A stretch of DNA of 64,000 nucleotides from Plantago ovata (Eukaryota; Streptophyta; Magnoliopsida; Lamiales; Plantaginaceae), in assembly GCA_028274465.1 (NCBI GenBank), contig CM051456.1, forward strand, positions 68,124,753 through 68,188,752. The letters are read 5' to 3'. Both the position numbers and the translations under genes were made by a program. Under the pieces are notes generated by a model. The model ran no database searches, was not told the DNA's origin, and was given only the letters and a program-made list of their open reading frames with translations. Of the stretch, positions 30,501 to 42,200 are shown in pieces (the first letter of the stretch is position 1; every line of letters starts with the position of its first letter).

Positions 30501-31020
30501 AGAGCGAATGAATCTTAAGTTATTCATATTCATACACTTAGTGTTTCCTACAATTCTACCCGAATTTGTTGATCTTATCAGAATTGAGTAATCTTGCTAG
30601 TTTCGTTTTGCAACCACATACGATGTAGAGATGAATTCTCTCTCTAGAGAATTCTCTCTGAAAAATATCTATCTAAAAAATAGGCCATCTTCTTCAACCC
30701 TAAACCCAAACGCAGAGCCGCCACCCCTGTTGTTCATCTAAAATAACAAAATCCAAAGTTTGTTCGTCATCTAGTGTATAGCCACCAAAGCAAATTTCCC
30801 AAACAGCTCTAATCCTCATATATCAATTCAAGCTCTAATCATCCACTACAACAAAAAGTAGTATTAATCCATAAAATCTCTTAATACACACTTGATTCTA
30901 TACTTTTTAAATGTAGAATCGAAAAAGCCGAAACCCATACGGCAAACAACACAAGACAATCCTATACAATCTCTAAACTTATTCATACGGTTCCAACTAG
31001 GTCTTTTCCCCCTAATGTCT
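30501..31020. other. Unassigned sequence between the two LINEs
   Basis: AT-rich with a GAATTCTCTCTCTAGAGAATT near-palindrome near 30632. No domain, repeat partner or TSD recognised. Confidence 0.5.
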
Positions 31021-32325
31021 CATACGGTTGCATATACGAGTTAAAATCACCACACACAATTCATAATTAGCATTATTATCTTAGGTGGGAAACCAAATTT
31101 TTTAATTGCTAAATCTATAAAATTTCATTCTAACCTATCATAAGGAGTGCAACTTAGATGATATAGGATTATGTGGTCCTTATTATATACTTGTCTAATA
31201 TACAATTTGGTACTACCTTTGTATGTGAAAGATTAGATCGTGCTTGTGCAAATCAAAAATGGTTTACTACCTTTCCCAATACTGTAGTTAGAAATATACA
31301 TTACTGGTTTATTAATTGATACTAGGGATGAAATAGCTAGAACACCAAAAAGATTTAGGTTTGAAAACTCTTGTCAACAAAACAAGGTCTTTCCAGAACT
31401 CTTAAATCAATTATGGAACAGAGAACTAGGTAATAGACATGAACATGATAACTTTATTCACTTTAGTAAAAAATTAGCAGAAGAGGCACCAAAATGGACG
31501 TTGGCTACGTTGCATGAGTTAAAACGGGAATTGAACAAAAGTAAATCAATCCTAAAAGACATAACCTTAAAACTTCACACAAATCCTACCCTTTATGGAC
31601 AATTAGAGACCAACATGAGGAACCATATCCATATAAATAACTTGACACAACAAAAGAGCATTTATTGGGCTCAAAGATCTAACAGGAATTGGGTTACCAT
31701 AGGAGATGCTAATTCGAAATTTTTTCATGCTTATACAACAAATTAAAAAAGAAGAAATTATATTCATGGAATCAATAATGAAGCAGGAACTTGGAACTTG
31801 GATAACAGACCCAGAAAGTTTAACCACACAGTTTTTTGATTTCTTTTCAACTCAAAGCTTATCTCACAATACCAATATTGATAAATTCAGAGATTTACAA
31901 CTACCAAAAATAAATGAATTCTATCAAAACCAGCTCCTTAGGGAAGTAACAGAAGAAGAGATCTGGAAAGCTGTACAATCTATAGGTCCCCGAAAGGCTC
32001 TTGGACCTGATGGTTTAAATGCTTTCTTCTACCAACACAACTTGAATCTCATAAAAATCAAAATCATAAATATAGTTAAAACGTTTTTCACTAATGGATC
32101 TTTGGATCCAAGATTGAATGAAACCACAATTGTCCTAATACCTAAAACACCAAATCCTAGATACACAAGCCATTTTAGGCCTATAAGCTTATGCAATGTA
32201 AGTTACAAAATAATTCAAAAATATTAGTAGATAGAATTAGGCCAATTCTCAATGACATAATATCACCTTACCAAAATGCCTTTGTACCTGGCCGTAAGAT
32301 AAGTGACAATGTCTTGCTTGCACAT
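31021..32325 (+). pseudogene. Second L1 ORF2: end of EN, linker, RT fingers
   Basis: FVCERLDRACANQKWFTTFP (31217 on) is the EN C-terminus. Then RFRFENSCQQN, LTQQKSIYWAQRSNRNWVTI, DANSKFFHA (linker motif), EVTEEEIWKAVQSIGPRKAL with [32 protein letters not shown] and a frame change at about 32220 to [20 protein letters not shown], where the Copia inserts. Stops and frameshifts throughout. Confidence 0.85.
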
Positions 32326-33839
32326 TGTTAGGAAACTTGTCAATTTTGATGAGCAATTAACCATGCTAAATTGAGGAAAGTCCAGTAACTAGTACTCTTA
32401 AGGTCCACAGGAATTTAGAATTTTAAGGACATTGTAAAAGAGGAACGTTTGCTAAAGACTTAGTGTAGGTACTAGTTAGGTGCTTTAGTTTGCTGATGAT
32501 GTACTTTGTTTTTACAAACGAACTATTGAAGCACTAGAACCGTTTAGAAACTTGAAGAATTCTAAGACTGGAGACTTAATTATATTTCTGAAGATGGTAT
32601 CTACAAAGGCACATGTTGCTCAGAAAGTGGAAATTTCAGCAACAGCTCGCATAAGTGAAAAGTTATATGACAGAGTAGGTTGTGCTTGCTGAAACTGAGA
32701 CTGACCGCTTGCTGAAATACATATGTGACCTCCTTGCTGAAAGTACTTGCATTTGCGCTCCAACGTTCATATTTGAATTTCTTTCAAATGAACATTAAAT
32801 GCAAAAGTAAGCATGCGAAGAACATGAAGACTAGAAGACAAATGAAGGACGCTGCTGAAAGTACAAAAGCAAGATAGTGACATCTTAAGGAACAAAAGCC
32901 TTAGAATTTGAAATTCAAACGGCTTCCTTGATTCACTATAAATAGAGGTCATCCGGCAAAGAGTTGAAGTGTGTCAACAATGTGATCAAACTCCCACTTG
33001 TGCTTTAACACTCATCTTCCTTACTCTTTATTGCCTATTGATCCGTTCCAAGACTTAAAGCTTGAAACAAAAGCTACTTGTGAAGAAGTAGAACATTCAC
33101 GGCTAAGAAATTAGTTAAGTGTTCTTTCTTTCGAACAAGAACAAGTCTTGACACCAGAAACAACTTAACTTGTTTACTGCAAAGTATTCAAAGTTTTGTT
33201 TCTTAGATTACTTTTTATAGCTGAATAAGTTATACTCAAGTCATCTCATCATAAACCTCTCTAACTGATAAACACCCTTTTTCAGGCATGAAATTCAGGG
33301 GGAATTAATCAAGCATAGTGTTGCTGATTATAAGTCCCAAGTTTGGTGGAGAATAAGGTTTCGTTCTCTAGTTAGGTTGGAAACGAAGCAAGCGTGCTTT
33401 GGTTTCTGAAGAATCGCTCTAGATAGGTGTTGTAAGGAATCTCAAACTTATCTTAGTGGATTTAGTCCTAGAAAGGACAAAGTGGATTAGTTGAGAGATA
33501 ACGCCACTCTCAGATACCACTATAAAAAGTGTTTGTGTGATTTGCTTTACTGCATTTTAGTTTTCAGAAAGCCTATCTATCTGTACACTCTCACTCTGCT
33601 CACTTGCTGAAACTAGCACTTACTAAAAAGCACCTATTGTATAAAGACTTCCGCACTCTATTTTTAGTAAAACTCGTTACTGAAAAGTAACTAGTACTTG
33701 CTGAGAAAGTTAAGTATCAGCAAACTCATTTCTGAAAAGTAATAAGCTCTTGCTGAGAAAGTTTTTAAACGACGAAAGTTTGAAAAGACTATTCACCCTC
33801 CCCCCTCTAGTCTTTTGTTGTTGTTTAAAGGGACCAACA
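32326..33839 (+). repeat. 5' LTR of the Sirevirus-like Copia
   Basis: 1514 bp. TTGCTGA/TCAGCAA words recur many times (for example 32676-32760). TATA-like CACTATAAATAG at about 32935. Confidence 0.9.
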
Positions 33840-33951
33840 AGTGGTATCAGAGCTGGAGGTTCTTTAACCTTCAACACTGAACCTAGATCCCCTTAGGTGC
33901 TTTCCGTAAATCACTCTCACTTGATCAGTTTGGTAGTCTTTTGCTGACAAG

Positions 33952-36374
33952 ATGTCTTTAGGAGACGCTCCCTTGCTGAAGCTGGAAAACTATGAAAAAT
34001 GGCGAAACGACATGATGCTACATCTTGAGGCCATTAGTGATGAAATGGTCACTATCATAAATGATGGACCTGTCAAGATCACTAAACTTGAGAGAAGCTT
34101 TCCTCACAAAACCACGGATCCCACTGGTAAGGAAACTATCTTAGGAGAACCGGTTGACACCGCCGTTCCAAAACGAAGAGAGGAATGGACTTTCGACGAA
34201 GCCAAAAGATTCTGTCTTGATGGCCAAGCAAGAATCATCATCATTCGATCAACTCCTGATACTATACAGTGCAAACTGTGGGGTGCCAAAACTGCTAAGG
34301 AAGCTTGGAAAATGGTTCAAGATCTTTGCGCTGGGTCTGATAAAACCAAGGAAAACAAACTCGAAGTGCAGAAGTTAAAGTTCCAGAACTTTAAACAAGG
34401 TACAAATGAGTCACTGGAAGACTTGGACTTTAGATTTACAACTCTAGTAAGTGAGATGGCTGCCTTAGGAGTTGGAAATCATTGCTCAGATTCTAAGAAA
34501 GTGAAAACCATTATCAGAAGTCTGAACCAAGAATGGATCCATACTCAGAATTTCTACTATAATCAAGGGATGCCAAACATCACACCTACAGAGTTGTTCT
34601 CTCATCTTGCTACTGTCAACTACGAGACAAAGCAAAGAGAAAATGTGTTTGCTAAAAAATCGCAAAACATTGCTCTTGTTGCAAAGCCGTCATCTTCTGA
34701 AAAGAAGAATGATAAAGAGCCTGTTGATGAAAATTCTTTAGTTGTTAAAAACATGAAGAAATTCATCAGTAAGGAACTTGAAAGGCGAAAAGCAAAAGAG
34801 TAGCTGAAAAAGCGTCTTGGTAACAACTACCATAAATACAAGAATGAGGCTAGCTCGTTGAACAAGCAGGCTCAGCAAGCAAATTCCTCTGAAGAACCAA
34901 CAGTTGGAAATGATCTTTGCTTCTACTGCAAAAAGTCTGGACACTTCAAAGCAAATTTTCCTTTGCTGAAAGGTAAATCTGCTGAAAAGAAGAAGAAGTT
35001 CAAAAGGGCTTTTATTGCTGAAGAAAAGAAAAAGCTTCAGGCAAAAATCGATGCGTTGTGCATTAATACCAGCTCCGAAGACAGTGAGGTAGAAAGCTCA
35101 GACACTGAAGAAGAAGAAGCCACTCTTGACGTGGAGATTGGCAAGGAAGTTTGTGGAATAGCTATGGAAGCTTATCTAGATGTGTCAAACTATGAATTCT
35201 GCCTAATGGTCGGTCAGATAAACAGTCCTACCTCTGACTCTGACTCAGAAAGTGAAGATGATATTGACCTTGATATAATTCAAGGAGAAATCGAAAGGTT
35301 TGAGAAAACTTTGAGCAAACAGCAAGAGAAACTACAGAATGCTGAAACTCTGACCAGGCAAACTACTGAAAAGTACGTATTTCTGAAAGAAGAGTCAGAA
35401 AAGAAGGATGCTGAAATATTGCATCTCAAGAAGTTGTTTGCTGAAGCTACAGAGAAGAATTCTCAAATGGCAATAGAATTGGAAGAGTATCAGTCCTCAA
35501 TTCTAAAGTTACTTGCTGAAATACAAGAAATGAAAAAGATGAAAATCAATTTCAAATCTTATGCTGATGCAAGTAATACGCTGACTGAAGTAAACTCTTA
35601 CCTGAGAGATCCATCTCAGAAAGAAGGTTTAGGTAGAACGTATGAAGGAGATGACGTAATAATTTTGAGTAAAGACAAATCACCAATTACCTTTGTACGC
35701 GCAACTGATAGTGGTCAACCAGAACTCTATCAGATTGGTCAATCTAAGGTTGCTGAAAAATGCAATCAAGTACCTACGACCGTAAAGCCCGTTGTTGCTA
35801 CTCAAAGTAACAAGACTTTAAAAGGAAAACAGGTTGCTGAAAAGCAAACTCTTAAGAAAAAGGATGTTGTAAAGCATTCCGCTAAACAAGTTGCTGAAAA
35901 GCAATTTGTTAAGACAAAAGGCAAGATTACTAAATGTAATCAGAAGACCTTTGCTGAGAAACCTGAATCAAGTAAGGTTGCTGAGACAAAACCTCAGCAT
36001 TCTCCGAAAAGTGGACTCGGTTTCAAAACCAAGAAAAGTCAACTTTTTCATGAGTATAAGCAAAGTCAGCAAAGATACTTCAAAGAGATGAATAAAACCA
36101 AGCCTAAGAGTTCTAACAAAACTCAAAACTCTAGGGCTAGAAGGAACCTTGCCAGAAAAGAACTTACTGAAAAGTATGTTTAGCAAAAAGGTCAACCGAG
36201 CAAGACACCACATCAGAAAGTGGATTTGATCAACACGAATCAAAAGTCTTTCAGCTCAAAACCTCTTAGTTCCTCAGCAAGTAGAAAACAAGTCAAAGTT
36301 GAAAAACTTAAGACTTGGGTTTCCACTGGACGCATTCTCGAACATGTTAATGGACATCCAATATTGGATAATTA
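33952..36374 (+). pseudogene. Sirevirus-like gag (interrupted by two stops)
   Basis: ATG at 33952 (MSLGDAPLLKLENYEKWRND) opens a UBN2-type gag. One frame runs from 33952 through TAG at 34801 and TAG at 36181 to TAA at 36372. Segments: capsid-like core (to about 34720), CCHC knuckle FYCKKSGHFKANF (about 34920; its last Cys position reads Phe), an acidic and coiled-coil stretch (35070-35560), and a long lysine-rich tail with VAEKQ-type repeats. The extended tail beyond the knuckle is usual for Sirevirus gag. Confidence 0.85.
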
Positions 36375-37299
36375 ACTTGTTTGCTCTTGATTGTGCAGAC
36401 TTCAGCCACGGAGACAAACAATGCAACCTGGCACTTTGACAGTGGTTGTGGGAAGCACATGACAGGCAACAAGAATAACCTTATAAACTATAGACGGTGG
36501 TCTGAAGGTCCAACAATAAGGTTTGTTGGTGGAGGCTTTGTTTCTACAAAAGGTTATGGTGACGTGAAGTTAGGATGCATTCCATTTCGGGAGTTCTTTA
36601 TGTCAAACATCTTAAGTTTAACCTTTTCAGAATGAGTCAATTCGTTGATAAAGGATACTTCATCAAAATCAAAAGTGATGAATGTAAACTTATAGACTTT
36701 GAGACGTAGAAGGTTATTATGGTTGCTAGAAGATCAGGAGGTTTGTACACTGTAGATTGGTCTTCAGCAATCGTTGAAAAATGCCTTGTCTCAGATCATG
36801 ATTGCCTTGCTGAAAAAGCATGGTTATGGCATAAACGAACAAGTCACCTAAACTTCAAGACGCTGAATAAGCTGTCTAAAAAGGCACTTGTAGTTGGATT
36901 ACCTAAGGTTACTTTCAAGAAGGATGGTGTTTGTAATGCATGTCAGTAAGGAAAGCAAACCAAATCTTCTTTTAAGAACAAGGCAGTACCGTCAACTACA
37001 AAACCTTTACAACTCTGGCACATGGACTTGTTTGAATCTTCTTCAACAAGCTATGCTGGTAAGAAGTATGGTCTGGTGGTGGTAGATGACTATTCAAGAT
37101 TCACTTGGGTAGTATTTATCAAGCACAAGTCTGAAACAAGGACTGAAATATCTAACTTGCTGAATAAGCTTGAAGTCATGAAAAATGACAAGGTAAAAGT
37201 CATAAGAACAGACCATGGTACTGCATTTGTGAACCAGTACATCACTGAGTATTGCACTTCAAAAGGCATACAACATCAGTTATCCTCAGTAAGGACACC
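36375..37299 (+). pseudogene. Sirevirus-like protease and integrase N-terminal part
   Basis: Protease box TWHFDSGCGKHMTG (36413 on) with DSG, then GAG-pre-integrase LWHKRTSHLNF and CNACQ (zinc HHCC) with a TAA at 36947, then integrase core WHMDLFESS, VVVDDYSRFTWVVF and IRTDHGTAF. It breaks at 37299 after SSVRTP, where the Athila-like element is inserted; the catalytic Glu follows at 43470. Confidence 0.87.
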
Positions 37300-38579
37300 T
37301 GATGAATGTGTATTTTACACTTTCATTCGAGTCTTTTTCACCTAATTTAGCTATCCTCTATGTTAATTTAGCTATATTTTAGTAAATTTTATTAGAATAG
37401 TGTCACGTTTCCCTTTAGATTTTATTTTACAGGTTTTGGTTGAAATTCGGAGATTTACGGGCAATTATATTGAAGTCTACAAGGAATTGGTGTTCCAGAA
37501 GCCTATTTGGAGTATCTGAAGGTTTCCGGATAGGAATTGGAGTATAGGGGTCGAATCTGGAGGTTAGAAGACCATCAGAAATCTGAAACCGAGTCCGAAA
37601 AGGTGAAGAAATCCAAATCCGCGTCGAAAAACGCGGAAATTCCGCGAAAAACTGGGGGGCGAACCGCCCCGTGCCTCGGGCGAACCGCCCCAGAGGATTT
37701 TCGGGCCTATATATAGTTGCGAGTTTTCTCTCCGAAAATCATATCTTTCCAAGCCTACTTTCTCACCTCTCTCTATAGTTTTAGGTAGGAACTTCCCGGG
37801 GCCTGTCCTGGGAGTTCCATAGCTTAGGGGATACTTTTTCATAGCAGATTGGAGCGCGTAGGGTCACAATCATCCGGAGATTGACAACCTTCGGTAACTT
37901 TGTATCTTAAAACTTTTATCTACTTATTTTATATATTCTTTCAATATGTTTTCTTCTATGATTGCTATTGATTGCATGCACATTATGAGTAGCTAAATTT
38001 ATCGTTGGTGGTAGTATGTGAATTCTTAGCGAGGGAAGATAATCATGCTAATGGCTATATCGCGCATTATACTCCGTGTCATTGCTTTATTTCGTTGATG
38101 AGTTGAACACCAAAATTCTCGTATGTTGTATTGATCATTATGCACACTAGGATATTTGTCGCCCAATCAGACTTAATTATCTTCGTAGTGTTGAATGATT
38201 ACGGAACACAATCGGACGTTAGTTGTTGACAGGTCAGACCCATACTATCTTCGTAGTGCACAATACTTACAACAGGACCCTAGATTCATTCAAAGATCTC
38301 TATGCAAGACCGAGGAATTTATGCATGATTATCGACCCATTATGTTAAGAAGGACCATACTATCACCAACCTCCATTATCTGCTTGAAAACCCCCTATCG
38401 CTTTTTATCTGCTGTTTTATATTTTCTTATTAAATAGATAAAGCTAGTTATAGTCCTGAGAGAACGACACTCGAGTCATTCTGCTGCTACACTATGGTTT
38501 TCGTTGTAGTTGTGGATTGCCTTTGGCTAAATACAAATATTATTTGCTGAATCGAGACCTGACAAATCTCCGTTCATCA
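37300..38579 (+). repeat. 5' LTR of the Athila-like element
   Basis: 1280 bp. It contains two tandem hairpins GGGGCGAACCGCCCC/CGGGCGAACCGCCCC at 37655-37691 and a TATATATAG TATA-like box at 37709. Confidence 0.93.
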
Positions 38580-38582
38580 AAT

Positions 38583-38600
38583 TGGCGCCGTTGCCGGGGA
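38583..38600 (+). promoter_or_regulatory. tRNA-Asp primer-binding site
   Basis: TGGCGCCGTTGCCGGGGA is complementary to the 3' end of plant tRNA-Asp, the primer of Athila-lineage elements. It starts three bases after the LTR. Confidence 0.92.
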
Positions 38601-38842
38601 CTATACTCCTTTTTTGTGTTTAATTTGTTTATATTTACAGCTTTAGATTCCTAATTCTTCTAGTTTTAGCTTTCCTTTTTAATCTCTCTCTTATACTGCT
38701 TTCCTAGTCTGTTTCTAATCACCTTTCCTAGCCTTAGTAGTATTCGATATCTAGAATTATTCTCGATTTTTCGAATTTTCTAACGAGGCTAATTTTTAGT
38801 TTTGAGTTACTCCAGTTTTGTCACAGATATTCAGGTCTTGTG

Positions 38843-40615
38843 ATGGCTCGCCCACTTTTGAAATCATGGGTTCAACCCAACAAAGCACTGATGAGAGGTC
38901 CAGCTATTGTTCTTTCTACTGCAACTCGAGATTTGGAAATCAAAAGTTGCATGTACCAGCAACTCCCGAGGTTCTATGGGTTGGCTAGGGAAGATGTTAT
39001 GGGATACCTGAATGATATTGACGACTTTATCAACAATCTTCCAAGGCCCGGAGCAGGGATAACGGACGATGAGCTAAGGATGAAGGTTTTTGCTTTGGGG
39101 CTTGGTGATAAAGCCAAGGCATGGTTAGGCTCTCTGGAAGCCGGATCACTAGACACCTGGGACAAGGTGTATTCTGCTTTTATGGAGAAATACTTTCCTC
39201 ACACATTGACTACCGCGCTTAAGACGCAAATCACAGGATTCAAACAGGACTATAATGAGACCATCTACACCGCTTTCGAGAGGTTCAAGGACCTCATGCA
39301 TAAGTGTCCACACCATGGTTTTGGGCTTCCTGATCTTGTCCAACACTTCTACAATGGACTCACATATGAGAGTCAACAGGTGGTGGATTTCCAATGCCGT
39401 GGTACTATCTGGGAAGAGACCGCCGAGGATGTGTGGGCGTGTTTCGAAAGGCTTGCTAAAGGATCTCAATCCAAGGATCCAAGAGCAATGATTAGAAGGC
39501 GTGGACCTGAGGCCCCACCAAACCAGGAGATCCCAATGCATGAAGTGAATGGTGTGAGTGGCGATAGGTTTGAAGGTTTCGCCAATCAGATGAGGCAAGC
39601 TCTAATTGGCCCAATCGGAACTTCTCTCTCCAACGAGGTATGTAGGGTGTGCAAGAATTATGGGCATGGGGCTCATATGTGTAGATCAGATCTAGCACGA
39701 GAAGATGTTCACTTGGGAAACCGTAGTAATCCTACTCCTAAGGACGAAGCATCTACATCCAAGTCAGCAACTCTCATGGATAATTTACAGAAATTGGTGG
39801 ATTTCACCCAAGTGTTTTTGAAGAGATACGAGGAGGATTCGGCAAAGATCAATGCTCGTCTGGATCAATTGGAAGCTAGAGATAGTAGAGAGCAAGGGAA
39901 GTTACATAGCAGCACTGAGAGGTCCATGTCGATCAACTTGGTGGGAGATCAACCAGTGGAAATCACCATTAAGCAAGTTGCTAAGTGCGAGTGTTACAAG
40001 GATGAAGAGACTCCACTAGCCAAGGAAGAAGAGAAGGACCTTGGTACTGATGAGAGTGGAAAGAAGCAAGAGAATCCCGAGCCACTCCCTCAAAGTATCG
40101 ATGTTAAGGTCGGGATTGGCGAACTTGAAGATGTCCGCGCCACACTAGACACGGGATCTTACTCGAACGTGCTTCCTTTGAATGTGTTTGAGAAGAGTAA
40201 CCTTGGAAAACTATCTGACCATAGGGCTATTGTGCAACTGGCGGATGGATCCTTTGTGAGACCCGAAGGCGTTGTGAAAAATGTGTTGGTCAAAATTGGT
40301 GAAGCATCTGTATACACCAATTTTGTAGTTATGCCGGCGTCTGCACCTGGGACGGGGGATGTCATTCTCTTGGGACGAACGTTCTTGACTAAGCTACGCT
40401 CCGTGATGGACATCTACCAAAGAACTTGCACTATCGAAGTGGATGGCAAGCAACACGTGTTGCAAGCCATACCTGATCCACCTGATCCGCCTGATAATTC
40501 TTTCACTACTCACTACTGTGGTCTTGCAGCCTATATTCTTTCTTATTCACAGGTTCGTGGCATGGAGAGGAGATCGATGAAGGGGAAGTCTAGTACCCGC
40601 AGAAAGAAGAGATAG
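38843..40615 (+). CDS. Athila-like gag-protease protein
   Basis: 590 residues from the ATG at 38843 (MARPLLKSWVQPNKALMRGP). A capsid domain of the retrotransposon-gag type spans about 60-210 (DDELRMKVFALGLGDKAKAW, TWDKVYSAFMEKYFPHTLTT, YTAFERFKDLMHKCPHHGFG). A degenerate knuckle CRVCKNYGHGAHMC follows at about 270, then an acidic coiled-coil region, then a retropepsin-like domain with ATLDTGSYSNVLP at about 430 and VILLGRTFL at about 510. The frame is fully open. It ends shortly after the protease where pol should follow. It may encode particle protein and protease. Confidence 0.9.
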   Translation: MARPLLKSWVQPNKALMRGPAIVLSTATRDLEIKSCMYQQLPRFYGLAREDVMGYLNDIDDFINNLPRPGAGITDDELRMKVFALGLGDKAKAWLGSLEAGSLDTWDKVYSAFMEKYFPHTLTTALKTQITGFKQDYNETIYTAFERFKDLMHKCPHHGFGLPDLVQHFYNGLTYESQQVVDFQCRGTIWEETAEDVWACFERLAKGSQSKDPRAMIRRRGPEAPPNQEIPMHEVNGVSGDRFEGFANQMRQALIGPIGTSLSNEVCRVCKNYGHGAHMCRSDLAREDVHLGNRSNPTPKDEASTSKSATLMDNLQKLVDFTQVFLKRYEEDSAKINARLDQLEARDSREQGKLHSSTERSMSINLVGDQPVEITIKQVAKCECYKDEETPLAKEEEKDLGTDESGKKQENPEPLPQSIDVKVGIGELEDVRATLDTGSYSNVLPLNVFEKSNLGKLSDHRAIVQLADGSFVRPEGVVKNVLVKIGEASVYTNFVVMPASAPGTGDVILLGRTFLTKLRSVMDIYQRTCTIEVDGKQHVLQAIPDPPDPPDNSFTTHYCGLAAYILSYSQVRGMERRSMKGKSSTRRKKR

Positions 40616-42200
40616 GCGCGGACAGGAGTCAAGTCAAAGACTTTAAACAATGGCGCTATCCGGGAGGCAACCCGGAGATTTTATCGCTTTCTTTACCGCT
40701 TTAGATTTTATCTCACGATTTTGATTGAGTATTATAGGTCACTTATACAAGCATTAGCTCTCACCTTGGATCCACTTTCGACGTTCGGGACGAGCGACGA
40801 CGTTCAGGTTTGGGGAGGAGGCTATCGCTGGTTATCTCTATACTTATCCTGCTTATGATAAACTCGTGATATTTTTTGCATTTGCATGTTTACTTCTTTC
40901 CTAGGATAGTTTTGCATGTTTTATATGGAGTTTATTGCCGAATTTTATTTGAACTTTTTTATTGGGTAAATCAACTAACTATGCCATTAATCGTATGCTT
41001 CATCTCTATGAATTTGTTTGAGGTTTTTCTCGCTTGGCTTGTCACATTTATGTATTGCACATAGTTAAGCATGGTAGTCTCGACATCACTTAGTGGTGTT
41101 TTCTCTATTGCGGTTCACGAAGGCCTTTATAATAGGATGATGCATGTTAGGGTCTTATGGTTGTTTTCCCGAGTAATTATGTACCTAAGAGGCAACAAGT
41201 CTTCACCATGCTTTGAGATTGCTAAATGCCTAGGAAGGAGGTAGTGTGAGGTTGTGTGATCCTTTGTTTATAACCTATTCTTCCGAATAGGTTTGGGGAG
41301 GGGGTTACACCATCGTAGACTTGTTTCTGTTTTTCATTTTTCGTATCGTGAGTTATTTTCCTTTTCCGTGAATTTTGTACTCCAACCTATTCCTTCGAAT
41401 AGGTTTGGGGAAGTCGTGTGAGTCATTTTTGTTTCTCTTTTTGTTATGCTACTGCTGGCTAGAAAAAAATCGAAAAAAAGAAAATTCCAGAAAAAAGAGA
41501 AAAAAGAAAAGAAAAAAAAAGAATCTGGAAGAAAAAAAAGAAAAAAAAAAGAGGAAGACCCCAAAAAAGCAAAGAAGGGTCCAAAAAATAAAGCCAAATA
41601 GCAGTTTAGCAAAGTTTGAGTCTTTTCCATTTTTCGTATTGTTCGTAATCGTGTTTTTCTATTTTTTATCTTTTTCATCTTAAGTGTCATCTGTTCTAGA
41701 CCACCCTCGTCCTGCCATTCAGGAAATGGTGAATAGCTTAAGACTTTACTTGAGAGATGGGTAGAATAGGGGAGTGTTATCTTTTATAGGGAACCCTCCT
41801 TCGTTTGATGAGAGCCAGTACTGGTTCGACCTCTTTTGAGGAAAAGTCTTAAAATGGTGGAACAGCAGTAAGTCCTCAGTTTCATAGGCACGGGGCAACC
41901 ATTCGTATCTTAGCATGCATCATTACGTCGTCACTGACTAGGTCCAGGTAGAGAATGTTACGAGAGGGTATCTTGTCTTGACGTAAGTGCTTATGTGGAT
42001 GTGTATAAGTTAATCGAGGTATTCTTCAACCTATATTCATGCTTTGATTTATATGGTTTTTGTTCATATGTTATTTGGTAGATTCAGTAATTTAGTTCAT
42101 TTTATTTGACATGAAACTCCATTTTGGAGTCTTGCATGTTTTTTGTATTAGAGTCTAGCTTAGTTGCTTGAGGACAAGCAAAGGTTCGGTTTGGGGAGTT
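40616..42200 (+). other. Athila-like non-coding 3' internal region
   Basis: No ORF supported; the Lys/Glu-rich frame at 41375-41683 is a purine-rich low-complexity stretch (41460-41580). It contains two hairpins AACCTATTC...GAATAGGTT (41272-41293; 41382-41404) and four GGTTTGGGGA words (about 40809, 41290, 41401, 42189). The last, with the 3' LTR next to it, is the working polypurine tract. Confidence 0.75.

Noticed and set aside
41375..41683. Lys/Glu-rich 102-residue ORF
   Set aside because: It translates a purine-rich low-complexity run in the Athila-like 3' region and has no start context or homology.
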